A DNA stretch of 64,000 nucleotides from Pyruvatibacter sp. (lineage in GTDB: Bacteria > Pseudomonadota > Alphaproteobacteria > CGMCC-115125), in the NCBI RefSeq assembly GCF_040219635.1, contig NZ_JAVJSC010000009.1, forward strand, positions 124,001-188,000. Reading direction: 5' to 3'. A program made the translations under genes and the position numbers. The notes beneath the pieces are model-generated. The model saw only the letters and a list, made by a program, of their open reading frames with translations. It did no database searches and was not told the DNA's origin. Positions 16,325 to 23,990 of this stretch are shown piece by piece (position 1 is the first letter of the stretch; each line of letters starts with the position of its first letter).

Positions 16325-17074
16325 ATGGAACAAGCTCTTTCAGTTGCCCTGTCACGTCAGATGACGCTGCGCCGCGCGATGGATATCGTTGCCAACAACG
16401 TGGCCAACGTGAACACGTCTGCGTACAAGGCCGAGTCTCCGATCTTTTCAGAGTTCCTGATGCCCGGCGCCACCGCCGACGACCGCAAGGGCGCAGGCAC
16501 GCTCCCCGCGCTCTCTTATGTGCAGGACACCGGCACCCATCGTGACCTTTCTGAAGGCAACATAACCCCCACCGGCAACCCGTTCGACATTGCCATTGCA
16601 GGCGACGGCTTTTTCGCGGTGCAGACGCCCGCAGGTGAGCGCTACACCCGCAGCGGCCACTTCGCCGTTGATGTGAACGGCCAGCTTGTGACGCCGCAGG
16701 GCGACCCCGTGCTGTCCGCCGCCGGTGCCCCCATTACGCTGAACCCGGACGACGGCCAGATTGCAATCAGCCGTGACGGCACCATCTCGGCAGGCGAAAA
16801 CACCATTGGCCGCCTTGGCGTCGTTACGTTCGACAACCAGCGCGCCATGAAGAAAACCGGTGACACCTATCTGGAAACAGATCAGGCCGCACAGCCCGTC
16901 GCCAACCCATCCGTTATTCAGGGCTCGATTGAAAGCTCGAACGTAAAGTCCGTTGTTGAGATGACGCGGATGATTGAAGTGATGCGTGCCTACACCTCGA
17001 CCCAGAAGAACATCAACAAGATGGGCGAACTACAGGAAACCGCCATTCGCCAGCTTGGCCGCGAGCCCCGCTAG
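16325..17074 (+). CDS. flgF: Flagellar basal-body rod protein FlgF
   Basis: A 249-residue proximal rod protein with the rod signature MDIVANNVANVNTSAYKAE, the FlgE/F/G core (FDIAIAGDGFFAVQTPAGERYTRSGHF) and a C-terminal helix (SSNVKSVVEMTRMIEVMRAYTSTQK). It is first of a four-gene rod/ring run, driven by a sigma-54 promoter. FlgF differs from FlgG next door by its shorter N-terminal and central parts. Confidence 0.96.
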   Translation: MEQALSVALSRQMTLRRAMDIVANNVANVNTSAYKAESPIFSEFLMPGATADDRKGAGTLPALSYVQDTGTHRDLSEGNITPTGNPFDIAIAGDGFFAVQTPAGERYTRSGHFAVDVNGQLVTPQGDPVLSAAGAPITLNPDDGQIAISRDGTISAGENTIGRLGVVTFDNQRAMKKTGDTYLETDQAAQPVANPSVIQGSIESSNVKSVVEMTRMIEVMRAYTSTQKNINKMGELQETAIRQLGREPR

Positions 17075-17155
17075 ACACCAACCAACATGAGGGGTTTTCC
17101 CGGCCCCTTCCTCAAGACCTGATGCGGGCCAGCCCGCCAAGAGGAGACCGAAGAG

Positions 17156-17941
17156 ATGAAGTCGCTCAGTATCGCAGCCACCGGCATGCTCGCCCAGCAG
17201 CTCAATGTCGAGGTGATCTCGAACAACATCGCCAACATGAACACCACGGCCTACAAGCGCCAGCGCGCGGAGTTTCAGGATCTGATCTACCAGAACCTGC
17301 GCCGCGTCGGCTCCACATCATCTGATGCGGGCACGGTTGTGCCCACCGGCATCCAGATCGGCGTTGGTGTGAAAGCTGGCTCTGTCTATCGCATCTCCGG
17401 CCAGGGCAACCTGACACCGACCGACAACACCTATGATCTGGCAATCCAGGGCGAAGGCTATTTCCGCATCTCACTGCCCACCGGCGAAGATGCCTATACC
17501 CGCGCTGGCTCTTTCCAGCTCAATGCCTCCGGCCAGATCGTCACTACCGACGGCTACGAACTGTCGCCTGCCATAACCGTGCCTCAGGATACGCGGGACG
17601 TCTCGATCAACAGCCAGGGCCAGGTGGAAGCCTTCCTGGACGGCCAGACTGACCCCACCATCCTGGGCCAGCTTGAGATTGTTCGCTTCTTCAATCAGGC
17701 CGGCCTTGAGGCCAAAGGCTCAAGCCTGTTCCTTGAAACCGCAGCCTCCGGTGCACCAGTTGCAGGCACGCCGGGGTCTGTGGGCTACGGCACATTGCTG
17801 CAGGGGTACCTGGAAACCTCCAACGTGGATTCGGTTGGCGAAATCACCAATCTCATCAGTGCCCAGCGTGCCTATGAGATGAACGCCAAAGTCATCACGT
17901 CAACGGATGAAATGCTCTCCGTCGCCTCCAACCTCCGCTAG
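17156..17941 (+). CDS. flgG: Flagellar distal rod protein FlgG
   Basis: A 261-residue protein, exactly the usual FlgG size. It has the N-terminal SIAATGMLAQQLNVEVISNNIANMNTTAYK, core YDLAIQGEGYFRISLPTGEDAYTRAGSF and C-terminal LETSNVDSVGEITNLISAQRAYEMN. A GAGGAG ribosome-binding site lies upstream. It follows flgF by 81 bp and is nearly contiguous with flgA. Confidence 0.97.
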   Translation: MKSLSIAATGMLAQQLNVEVISNNIANMNTTAYKRQRAEFQDLIYQNLRRVGSTSSDAGTVVPTGIQIGVGVKAGSVYRISGQGNLTPTDNTYDLAIQGEGYFRISLPTGEDAYTRAGSFQLNASGQIVTTDGYELSPAITVPQDTRDVSINSQGQVEAFLDGQTDPTILGQLEIVRFFNQAGLEAKGSSLFLETAASGAPVAGTPGSVGYGTLLQGYLETSNVDSVGEITNLISAQRAYEMNAKVITSTDEMLSVASNLR

Positions 17942-17947
17942 GCACGT

Positions 17948-18946
17948 GTGAAGAAAGCCACGAAAATGAAACCGCTCCGTACCCTGATCGTATCCGCCGC
18001 ATTTGCCGCGCTCGCCATTGGCATCAGCCCGCTGGCCGCAGCCCCGACAGAGGCCGTGCTGCGCGACAAGGCGATTGTTGTTGGCGATACCGTGACGCTT
18101 GGCGACCTCTTCATGAACGCAGGCGACAAGGCCTCCACCCCTGTCTCGCGTGCGCCAGCCCCCGGCCAGCGTGCGGCGATCAACTCAGCACATGTTGCCA
18201 ATGCCGCCCGCGCGGCAGGCCTGCTGTGGCCCAATCACGAGCGCTACACACACCTTATCGTTAATCGCGACGGCACCCCCGTTACAGCAGCACAGGTGCA
18301 CGAGGCGATTGCCCTTGAACTGTCGCGCCAACAGAACACCGCAGACACATCGTTTCTGGTCGAACTCGACCGTGAAGCAGAGGCGCTTTACGTTGCCAAA
18401 GGCACAGCCCCCCGCGTCATCGTCACCGACCTCACTTTTGATGCCCGCACAGGCCACTTCAACGCCCATGTCAAAGCGGACGCGCGCGGTGCCAAACCCC
18501 GGCACCTGACCGGACGCGCAACCCTGACCCGCAAGGTGCCTGTGCCCGCAGGCCCCGTCGCACGCGGTGAAGTCATGCGTGACGACATGCTGACCATGAT
18601 CGACATGGAAGTCGCCCGCATTGCACCGGGCACCGCCCTGTCCAGATCAGACCTGGTGGGCATGGCACCGCGCACCGCGCTGCGCCGTGGCCAGTCCGTG
18701 CGTGTTTCGGATCTTCACCTGCCGGTCGCCGTTGAAAAAGATGCTCGCGTCACTCTGCTGTTTGAAATGCCTGGCATGGTTCTGACCGCCACCGGCCGCG
18801 CGCTTGAAGACGCCCCGATCGGCGGCCTTGTGCGCGTCATCAACACCCGCTCGCACCGCACCGTCCATGCGCGCGTCATCACGCCAGACCGCGTGGTGGT
18901 GGAAAGCAGCGCACCTGTGCAGGTCGCAGGTCGCGCTACCGAGTAA
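17948..18946 (+). CDS. flgA: Flagellar basal body P-ring formation chaperone FlgA
   Basis: A 332-residue periplasmic protein with a signal peptide (MKPLRTLIVSAAFAALAIGISPLAAA) and a C-terminal SAF/ChapFlgA region (PVPAGPVARGEVMRDDMLTMIDM...RTALRRGQSVRVSDLHLP.V.KDARVTLLFEMPGM). FlgA escorts FlgI in P-ring assembly. The frame opens with GTG at 17948; the ATG at 17966 gives a cleaner signal peptide and may be the true start. It lies between flgG and flgH. Confidence 0.92.
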   Translation: MKKATKMKPLRTLIVSAAFAALAIGISPLAAAPTEAVLRDKAIVVGDTVTLGDLFMNAGDKASTPVSRAPAPGQRAAINSAHVANAARAAGLLWPNHERYTHLIVNRDGTPVTAAQVHEAIALELSRQQNTADTSFLVELDREAEALYVAKGTAPRVIVTDLTFDARTGHFNAHVKADARGAKPRHLTGRATLTRKVPVPAGPVARGEVMRDDMLTMIDMEVARIAPGTALSRSDLVGMAPRTALRRGQSVRVSDLHLPVAVEKDARVTLLFEMPGMVLTATGRALEDAPIGGLVRVINTRSHRTVHARVITPDRVVVESSAPVQVAGRATE

Positions 18947-19019
18947 CCCGTTTCTTATCTGCCGGGGGCACCCGCCCCCCTCCGGCATACACCCCGTCCA
19001 AGCCTGAAGGATGAAACCG

Positions 19020-19778
19020 ATGACATTGACCTACCGTTCAGTTTTCCGCCTTGCCGCCATCAGCGGCCTCGCCCTTTCGCTGGTCGCCTGCAACGCCGCA
19101 GACCGCCTGCAGAACATCGGCAAGGCCCCAGACCTGACGCCCATTCAAAACCCTGCATCACGCGCAGAAGTGCAAACCGTGTCGCTGCCGATGCCCGAAC
19201 CTGAAACCGTGAGCTATCAGCCCAACTCGTTGTGGCGTGCTGGCAGCCGTGCGTTCTTCCGCGATCAGCGCGCCTCAACCGTTGGCGACATTCTGACGGT
19301 GACCATTGAGATCACCGACAAGGCAGAAATTGAAAACACCACCGAGCGGTCACGCTCCAACTCGGAAGACGCCGGCCTCAACAACCTGTTCGGCTACGCC
19401 CAGAACCTTGATCGCTTTCTTCCCGACCAGGTGGATAATGCCAACCTGGTGGGCCTTGATTCAACCAGCGCCAGCCGGGGGGCAGGCTCGGTTGACCGCG
19501 AAGAAACCGTCAACCTCACAGTGGCCGCCATTGTCACGCAGATTTTGCCAAACGGAAATCTGGTCATTCAGGGCAAGCAGGAAGTGCGTGTGAACTATGA
19601 AGTGCGCGAACTTCTGGTGGCGGGTGTCATTCGCCCGGAAGACATCTCCAACCAGAACACCATCAACCATACCCAGATCGCCGAAGCCCGTATTTCGTAC
19701 GGTGGCCGCGGCCAGATCACCGATGTGCAGCAGCCGCGCTATGGCCAGCAGGTGTTCGACATCATCATGCCGTTCTAG
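19020..19778 (+). CDS. flgH: Flagellar L-ring lipoprotein FlgH
   Basis: A 252-residue outer-membrane ring protein with a lipoprotein signal (lipobox LVAC, Cys24) and the FlgH core (SLWRAGSRAFFRDQRASTVGDILTVTIEI...; C-terminus YGGRGQITDVQQPRYGQQVFDIIMPF). I use the ATG at 19020 because GAAGGA lies at good spacing; the ATG at 19011 sits too close to it. It is last of the flgF run and is followed by a strong terminator. Confidence 0.95.
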   Translation: MTLTYRSVFRLAAISGLALSLVACNAADRLQNIGKAPDLTPIQNPASRAEVQTVSLPMPEPETVSYQPNSLWRAGSRAFFRDQRASTVGDILTVTIEITDKAEIENTTERSRSNSEDAGLNNLFGYAQNLDRFLPDQVDNANLVGLDSTSASRGAGSVDREETVNLTVAAIVTQILPNGNLVIQGKQEVRVNYEVRELLVAGVIRPEDISNQNTINHTQIAEARISYGGRGQITDVQQPRYGQQVFDIIMPF

Positions 19779-19897
19779 ATCAGCCCTCGACGGCACGATC
19801 AAGACGAGCTGACGGAGCGGGCGTTCAGGCCGCCCTCTCCACCTGCACCGCCATCGGGACCCGCACGTCAAACATGCGGGAGGTGGTGCAAACCCAA

Positions 19898-19940
19898 AAC
19901 GGCGTGTGAGCAAACAAGCTCACACGCCGTTCTTGTTTTT
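19898..19940 (+). terminator. Rho-independent terminator after flgH
   Basis: A perfect 14-bp stem (19898-19911 with 19918-19931, loop AAACAA) followed by CTTGTTTTT. It ends the flgF-flgG-flgA-flgH unit, about 120 bp after flgH and 50 bp before the convergent dksA end. Confidence 0.85.
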
Positions 19941-19990
19941 AAGGTGAGTAACGCTGGCTTGGCCGACATCAGCCCGCCTCGCGTGAAGGC

Positions 19991-20407
19991 CTAGTCGTCG
20001 CGATACACTTTCTCGCGACGCTCGTGGGCCTCCTGCGCCTCAATGGATAGCGTTGCAATCGGCCGGGCGGAAAGCCGCTTGAGGCCGATGGGTTCGCCCG
20101 TTTCTTCGCAATAGCCGTAGGACCCGTCCTCAAGACGCTTGAGGGCTGAATTGATTTTGTTGACGAGCTTGCGTTGCCGGTCACGCGCGCGCAACTCAAG
20201 CGAGCGCTCTGTTTCCGACGATGCACGATCCGTCAGGTCGGGATGATGTGATGTATCTTCCTGCAGATGGCTGATGGTTTCGCGCGTCTCGCGGAGGATG
20301 TCTTCCTTCCAGTCGAGCAGCTTGCGGCGGAAATACTCTTTCTGCCGATCATTCATGAATGGCTCGTCGTCAGACGGCTCATAGTCCTTCGTCAACTCTG
20401 CGGTCAC
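19991..20407 (-). CDS. dksA: DksA-family RNA polymerase-binding transcription factor
   Basis: A 138-residue protein with an N-terminal coiled coil and C-terminal globular domain (RLEDGSYGYCEETGEPIGLKRLSARPIATLSIEAQ). Of the four zinc-finger cysteines only the first is present; the others are Thr, Ser and Ala, as in zinc-independent DksA variants. I choose the GTG at 20407, preceded by GGGAGAG at proper spacing. The frame stays open to 20590 but the added N-terminus is not DksA-like. It lies downstream of fliX on the same strand. Confidence 0.88.
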   Translation of the reverse strand: MTAELTKDYEPSDDEPFMNDRQKEYFRRKLLDWKEDILRETRETISHLQEDTSHHPDLTDRASSETERSLELRARDRQRKLVNKINSALKRLEDGSYGYCEETGEPIGLKRLSARPIATLSIEAQEAHERREKVYRDD

Positions 20408-20596
20408 CGGTGTCTCTCCCTTCACTGGCGCCACCTGCATACCCCTACTTGGAAACACAGGCTCAATGGCGCGGGAATATATCGGCGGGTGGACAGATGC
20501 ACAACATCGCATCCGCCGCTTAGTCCATGAATTATTTGTATAATTCGGCTCTGCCACAGTCTCTGGACAGCCCAAAAAGCCTTGCAGCAAAAGGAA

Positions 20597-21034
20597 CTAT
20601 CGGGTCAGTACGCTTTCATATTTCGCAAGCTCGACGCGGGCACGCAGTTCTATTTCATCCAGCACCTGGGCCAGGCGCGGGTCCACAAAAGCGGACTGCG
20701 AATCGCGACGCTGGTCCACCAGCCGCACCAGCTCATAAAGTTTGGTCTTAGATATGCCGCCAGCCAGCAACGACAGTTTGAGGTCGTCCAGCACATCCAG
20801 CATGGCTTCCGCGCGCACAACCGCCCGCGATTTGCCGTCTGTTGCCGTGTCCACTTCCTGAAGCGCAATCAGTGCATCAACCGGTGTTGCAGCCACAACT
20901 CCTGAAACACCTTTTGATGTTTCAGCGCCCGCGCCACCGGCAACACGAAAGCGTTCACCGCCCGCAGACCTTGATTTGCCTGTGCGCCCTGCACCCGATG
21001 GTCCCTGCGCGCGTCCGGCGCCGCTGACCTTCAT
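20597..21034 (-). CDS. fliX: Flagellar assembly regulator FliX
   Basis: A 145-residue protein with a short basic Gly/Ser-rich N-terminus (MKVSGAGRAQGP...) and a helical C-terminal part (LLAGGISKTKLYELVRLVDQRRDSQSAFVDPRLAQVLDEIELRARVELAK), the FliX pattern. In Caulobacter FliX couples basal-body assembly to the sigma-54 activator FlbD. It is divergent from flgI, as in Caulobacter. An AGGAG ribosome-binding site precedes the ATG. Confidence 0.92.
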   Translation of the reverse strand: MKVSGAGRAQGPSGAGRTGKSRSAGGERFRVAGGAGAETSKGVSGVVAATPVDALIALQEVDTATDGKSRAVVRAEAMLDVLDDLKLSLLAGGISKTKLYELVRLVDQRRDSQSAFVDPRLAQVLDEIELRARVELAKYESVLTR

Positions 21035-21111
21035 TGCCTTTGGCTCCTGCCAATCACGACACGCACTGCGCGCATCATTACTTCACTTGAAAGCACGCTG
21101 CGCCAAACTGC

Positions 21112-21126
21112 TTAACGCCGCCTTAA
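21112..21126. promoter_or_regulatory. Candidate CtrA box (TTAA-N7-TTAA)
   Basis: An exact TTAA-N7-TTAA site about 80 bp upstream of fliX. Caulobacter fliX is CtrA-controlled, which fits. Confidence 0.6.
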
Positions 21127-21140
21127 CAGCGCTCCACCAC

Positions 21141-21157
21141 CCCGGCAAAACCTGCCG
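21141..21157. promoter_or_regulatory. CCGGCA-type enhancer-like palindrome upstream of flgI
   Basis: CCCGGCAAAACCTGCCG resembles the palindromes near the flgF, flagellin and flgE sigma-54 promoters. It lies about 95 bp upstream of the flgI promoter. Confidence 0.45.
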
Positions 21158-21250
21158 CGTTACCGGCCTCAATGGCAGCCTTTGCCTGGCACCTGCCACA
21201 TCGCACTTCATTTTTGCACGTATTTTCAAAGACTTAGAAATCGCGCGCCG

Positions 21251-21266
21251 TGGCACGCATTTCGCT
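21251..21266 (+). promoter_or_regulatory. Sigma-54 promoter of flgI
   Basis: TGGCACGCATTTCGCT has GG and GC ten bases apart and TGGCACG intact. It lies 80 bp upstream of the flgI ATG. Confidence 0.65.
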
Positions 21267-21345
21267 TTGTAGGACGCAAAGCAAAACCACCGGTGTGCCT
21301 GCCTGACCTGAAAGCACCCTTGCAAGAAACGGAAAAGACCCGAAA

Positions 21346-22485
21346 ATGCCGTTCTCTCTCATTCCCTTCCGCCAGTTGATGCACCACGTTGCCGTGAGCC
21401 TTGTGGCGTTTGCCCTGCTCGCCCCCACCGCCGCGCACGCCTCGTCCCGCATCAAGGATCTGGCCTCCGTTGAAGGCATCCGCGAAAACCATCTGGTCGG
21501 CTACGGCCTTGTGGTCGGCCTTGATGGCTCCGGCGACAGCCTGCGCAATGCGCCGTTTACCCGTCAAAGTCTCCAGGCGATGCTTGAGCGGCTGGGCGTC
21601 AACACCCGCGATGCCAACCTCAACACCAACAACGTGGCCGCCGTCATGGTGACCGGCAACCTGCCGCCATTCGGCGCACAGGGCAGCCGCATGGACATTA
21701 CAGTCTCAACCCTTGGCGATGCCAAAAGCCTGCTCGGCGGCACACTGCTTGTGACACCGCTGATGGGTGCTGACGGCGAGGTTTACGCCGTGGCGCAAGG
21801 CCCTGTGGCCATTTCAGGCTTTAGTGCGGAAGGCGACGGTGCCAGCGTCAAGCGTGGCGTTGCAACTTCAGGCCGCATTCCCAACGGTGCCATCATTGAA
21901 CGCGAGATCGCCTTTGCCCTTGAAGATATGGACACAGTGCGCCTGTCGCTTCACAACCCTGACCTGACAACCGCCCAGCGCATGGCCAACGTCATCAATA
22001 CTTTTGTCGGCGCCGGCACCGCGCAGGCGTCTGACCCGTCAACCGTGAGCGTTGACATACCCAACAAGGGCCGCGGCAGCGTCGTCAGTATGCTGACGGA
22101 AATCGAACAGCTTCGCGTGTCACCGGATACTCCTGCCAAAGTCGTGATTGATGAGGCCTCCGGCGTCATCGTCATGGGCAAGGATGTGCGCGTTTCCACT
22201 GTGGCCATTGCGCAGGGCAACCTCACCATTCGTGTGACCGAAACCCCGCAGGTGAGCCAGCCCAACCCGTTTGCCGAACAGGGCGAAACGGTTGTGGTGC
22301 CGCGCACCGACATTCAGATCGACGATGACGCCGAAAACCGTCTTGGTCTGCTGCGTGAGGGCGTAACACTGGAAAGCCTCGTGGACGGCCTCAACTCGCT
22401 GGGCGTTGGCCCCCGCGACATGATTTCAATTCTGCAGACCATCCGCGCCGCCGGTGCCCTGCAGGCTGAGCTTGAGGTGCTGTAA
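21346..22485 (+). CDS. flgI: Flagellar P-ring protein FlgI
   Basis: A 379-residue periplasmic ring protein with a signal peptide to about ...TAAHAS (residue 30). The conserved FlgI start SRIKDLASVEGIRENHLVGYGLVVGLDGSGD is followed by the full-length domain ending MISILQTIRAAGALQAELEVL. It overlaps the next gene by one base (TAATG), so the two are probably translationally coupled. Confidence 0.97.
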   Translation: MPFSLIPFRQLMHHVAVSLVAFALLAPTAAHASSRIKDLASVEGIRENHLVGYGLVVGLDGSGDSLRNAPFTRQSLQAMLERLGVNTRDANLNTNNVAAVMVTGNLPPFGAQGSRMDITVSTLGDAKSLLGGTLLVTPLMGADGEVYAVAQGPVAISGFSAEGDGASVKRGVATSGRIPNGAIIEREIAFALEDMDTVRLSLHNPDLTTAQRMANVINTFVGAGTAQASDPSTVSVDIPNKGRGSVVSMLTEIEQLRVSPDTPAKVVIDEASGVIVMGKDVRVSTVAIAQGNLTIRVTETPQVSQPNPFAEQGETVVVPRTDIQIDDDAENRLGLLREGVTLESLVDGLNSLGVGPRDMISILQTIRAAGALQAELEVL

Positions 22486-22886
22486 TGGACCTCACACTCT
22501 CCCCCGGCATCGCGCAAAACCCGTTCGGCCAGGTGCTGCCCGCAGCACTCGCCAAAGCTCCAAACGCGCGCGCAACAGGCAACGAAAAGGCCATGCGCGA
22601 GACAGCGCAGGAGTTCGAAGCCGTATTCATCGGCCAGATGACCGAAGCGATGTTTGCCGGCCTCAAAAGCGAAGAGCCTTTTGGTGGCGGCCATGCAGAA
22701 GATATGTGGCGCTCCCAGTTAAGCCAGGAAATGGGCCGCTCCATTGCACAATCCGGCGGCATCGGCATTGCTGATGCGGTGATGCGCTCCATGATTGCGC
22801 AGCAGGAAGCTGCAAGCCGCCCGATGACTGTGCCTGGCACCAGCGCCGCAACCGCAGCAAATGCTTACGACAACCAGGAACGATAA
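22485..22886 (+). CDS. Rod-binding protein (FlgJ N-domain type)
   Basis: A 133-residue protein matching the rod-binding domain of FlgJ (AQEFEAVFIGQMTEAMFAGL...FGGGHAEDMWRSQLSQEMGRSIAQSGGIGIADAV) without a muramidase domain, as in many alphaproteobacteria, where it is sometimes named CheL. It should cap or chaperone rod assembly. It overlaps flgI and the downstream gene by one base each. Confidence 0.9.
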   Translation: MDLTLSPGIAQNPFGQVLPAALAKAPNARATGNEKAMRETAQEFEAVFIGQMTEAMFAGLKSEEPFGGGHAEDMWRSQLSQEMGRSIAQSGGIGIADAVMRSMIAQQEAASRPMTVPGTSAATAANAYDNQER

Positions 22887-23362
22887 TGCATCCTCAGACC
22901 CGGCAGCAGCCCCCCGCGCAACTCTGGCAACCACCAGCCTCTTTTCTGGAGGATATGGCGTCGCTTGCAACCGCGCTGGACACCATCATCACCCGTGAAA
23001 ACACGCTGGCCCGCGAGAACAAGCTGTCGCAGATCGGCGCCATGGAAGCGGAAAAAACCCAACTGGCCGTGGACTATCACCGCCATGTGCGTGCCCTGAA
23101 GGCCGATCCGTCGCGGCTTCATGCTGCGCCCGACGCGCTGCGGGCCCGCCTGCGCGCCGCCATCGGCTCGCTTGAAAGCAAACTTGAGGACAACACGCGC
23201 TATCTGGGTGCCGCGAAAGAAATATCCGAGGGGATTGTAGCGGCCGCTGCTCGCGCTGCCAGCGAAGCGCGCGCACCTACAATCGGCTACGCGCCCAAAT
23301 CCACAGCAAAGCAACGGCCGCTGGCCGCAACGGCCACCATCGCACTCGACAAGCGCGTTTAG
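22886..23362 (+). CDS. FlgN-like flagellar export chaperone (FlbY position)
   Basis: A 158-residue, mostly helical protein (SLATALDTIITRENTLARENKLSQIGAMEAEKTQLAVDYHRHVRALK...) of FlgN-like form. In Caulobacter the third gene after flgI and cheL is flbY, and this has the same place. It overlaps the preceding stop by one base. The function as chaperone for hook-associated proteins or flagellin is inferred from form and position. Confidence 0.65.
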   Translation: MHPQTRQQPPAQLWQPPASFLEDMASLATALDTIITRENTLARENKLSQIGAMEAEKTQLAVDYHRHVRALKADPSRLHAAPDALRARLRAAIGSLESKLEDNTRYLGAAKEISEGIVAAAARAASEARAPTIGYAPKSTAKQRPLAATATIALDKRV

Positions 23363-23406
23363 CAAACCGTTCCCTCACACGTGCCTGTTACCTAAACCTT
23401 GCATTG

Positions 23407-23428
23407 CGACGGCTCAATTAAGCCGTCG
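23407..23428 (+). terminator. Hairpin between the FlgN-like gene and flaG
   Basis: An 8-bp perfect stem (CGACGGCT with AGCCGTCG, six-base loop) followed by only a short T run (TTTACT). It may be a weak terminator or attenuator. Confidence 0.4.
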
Positions 23429-23533
23429 TTTACTCCTGACTGGGCAAAATGTGCCCATGTCTGCCCGTGCAGTCATGCGAGCAGTGGGATGCCCGCTCAA
23501 CCGGGGGGCGCGACCCTAGAAAAGGGTGCTGCC

Positions 23534-23908
23534 ATGGAAAGTATTTCTGGCCCGAAGCCTGTTGTAGCGCCTGCACCGCAGGCCCCACGCATATCCACCT
23601 CCAGCACAGACCTTGTTGCCGGCCAGCGCGCTGTTGCGCCTGCCGAACGCAGCAGCCGACCTGGCCCCGACGCCAAAAAAGCATCGGACAGCGCGCAACT
23701 CCAAAAGGTGCTGGAAAAACTCGAAGCCCGCCTGTCGTTCAATGTCAGCTTCGATATTACATTTGATGACACCATCAAACGTGAAGTCGTGCGCGGCGTG
23801 AGCAAGGTCACCGGCGAAACCGTGATCGAGTTCCCCACCGAACAGATGCAACGGCTGATCCGTGGCCTGCGCGAAGACCTGGGCTTGGCGGTGGATAAAA
23901 AGGCCTGA
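23534..23908 (+). CDS. FlaG-family protein
   Basis: A 124-residue protein. The last 60 residues carry the FlaG pattern (LSFNVSFDITFDDTIKREVVRGVSKVTGETVIEFPTEQMQRLI.GLRE); the first half is Pro/Ala/Ser-rich and probably disordered. FlaG proteins affect filament length in polar flagellates. I use the ATG at 23534 (MESISGPKP); the frame opens earlier at 23399 with Cys-rich, non-conserved residues. Confidence 0.78.
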   Translation: MESISGPKPVVAPAPQAPRISTSSTDLVAGQRAVAPAERSSRPGPDAKKASDSAQLQKVLEKLEARLSFNVSFDITFDDTIKREVVRGVSKVTGETVIEFPTEQMQRLIRGLREDLGLAVDKKA

Positions 23909-23990
23909 GCCAAATTAACAGCCCGGTAACCACGATCTGCGACATCAGGTAGGGCACTATTGCCTGATCCAGATTCGCAAGAGGTTGCCT

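Larger units (their letters stand above)
21035..21345. other. Divergent control region between fliX and flgI
   Basis: 311 bp without a gene. It carries, in order, a CtrA-type box (21112-21126), a CCGGCA-type palindrome (21141-21157) and a sigma-54 promoter toward flgI (21251-21266). Confidence 0.7.

Noticed and set aside
21188..21206. TGGCACCTGCCACATCGC as a second sigma-54 promoter before flgI
   Set aside because: GG and GC are not ten bases apart; the site at 21251 fits the spacing.
23924..23938. CtrA-like site upstream of the FlmG-like gene (TTAA-N7-GTAA)
   Set aside because: One mismatch in the core tetramers; kept out because degenerate sites occur easily.
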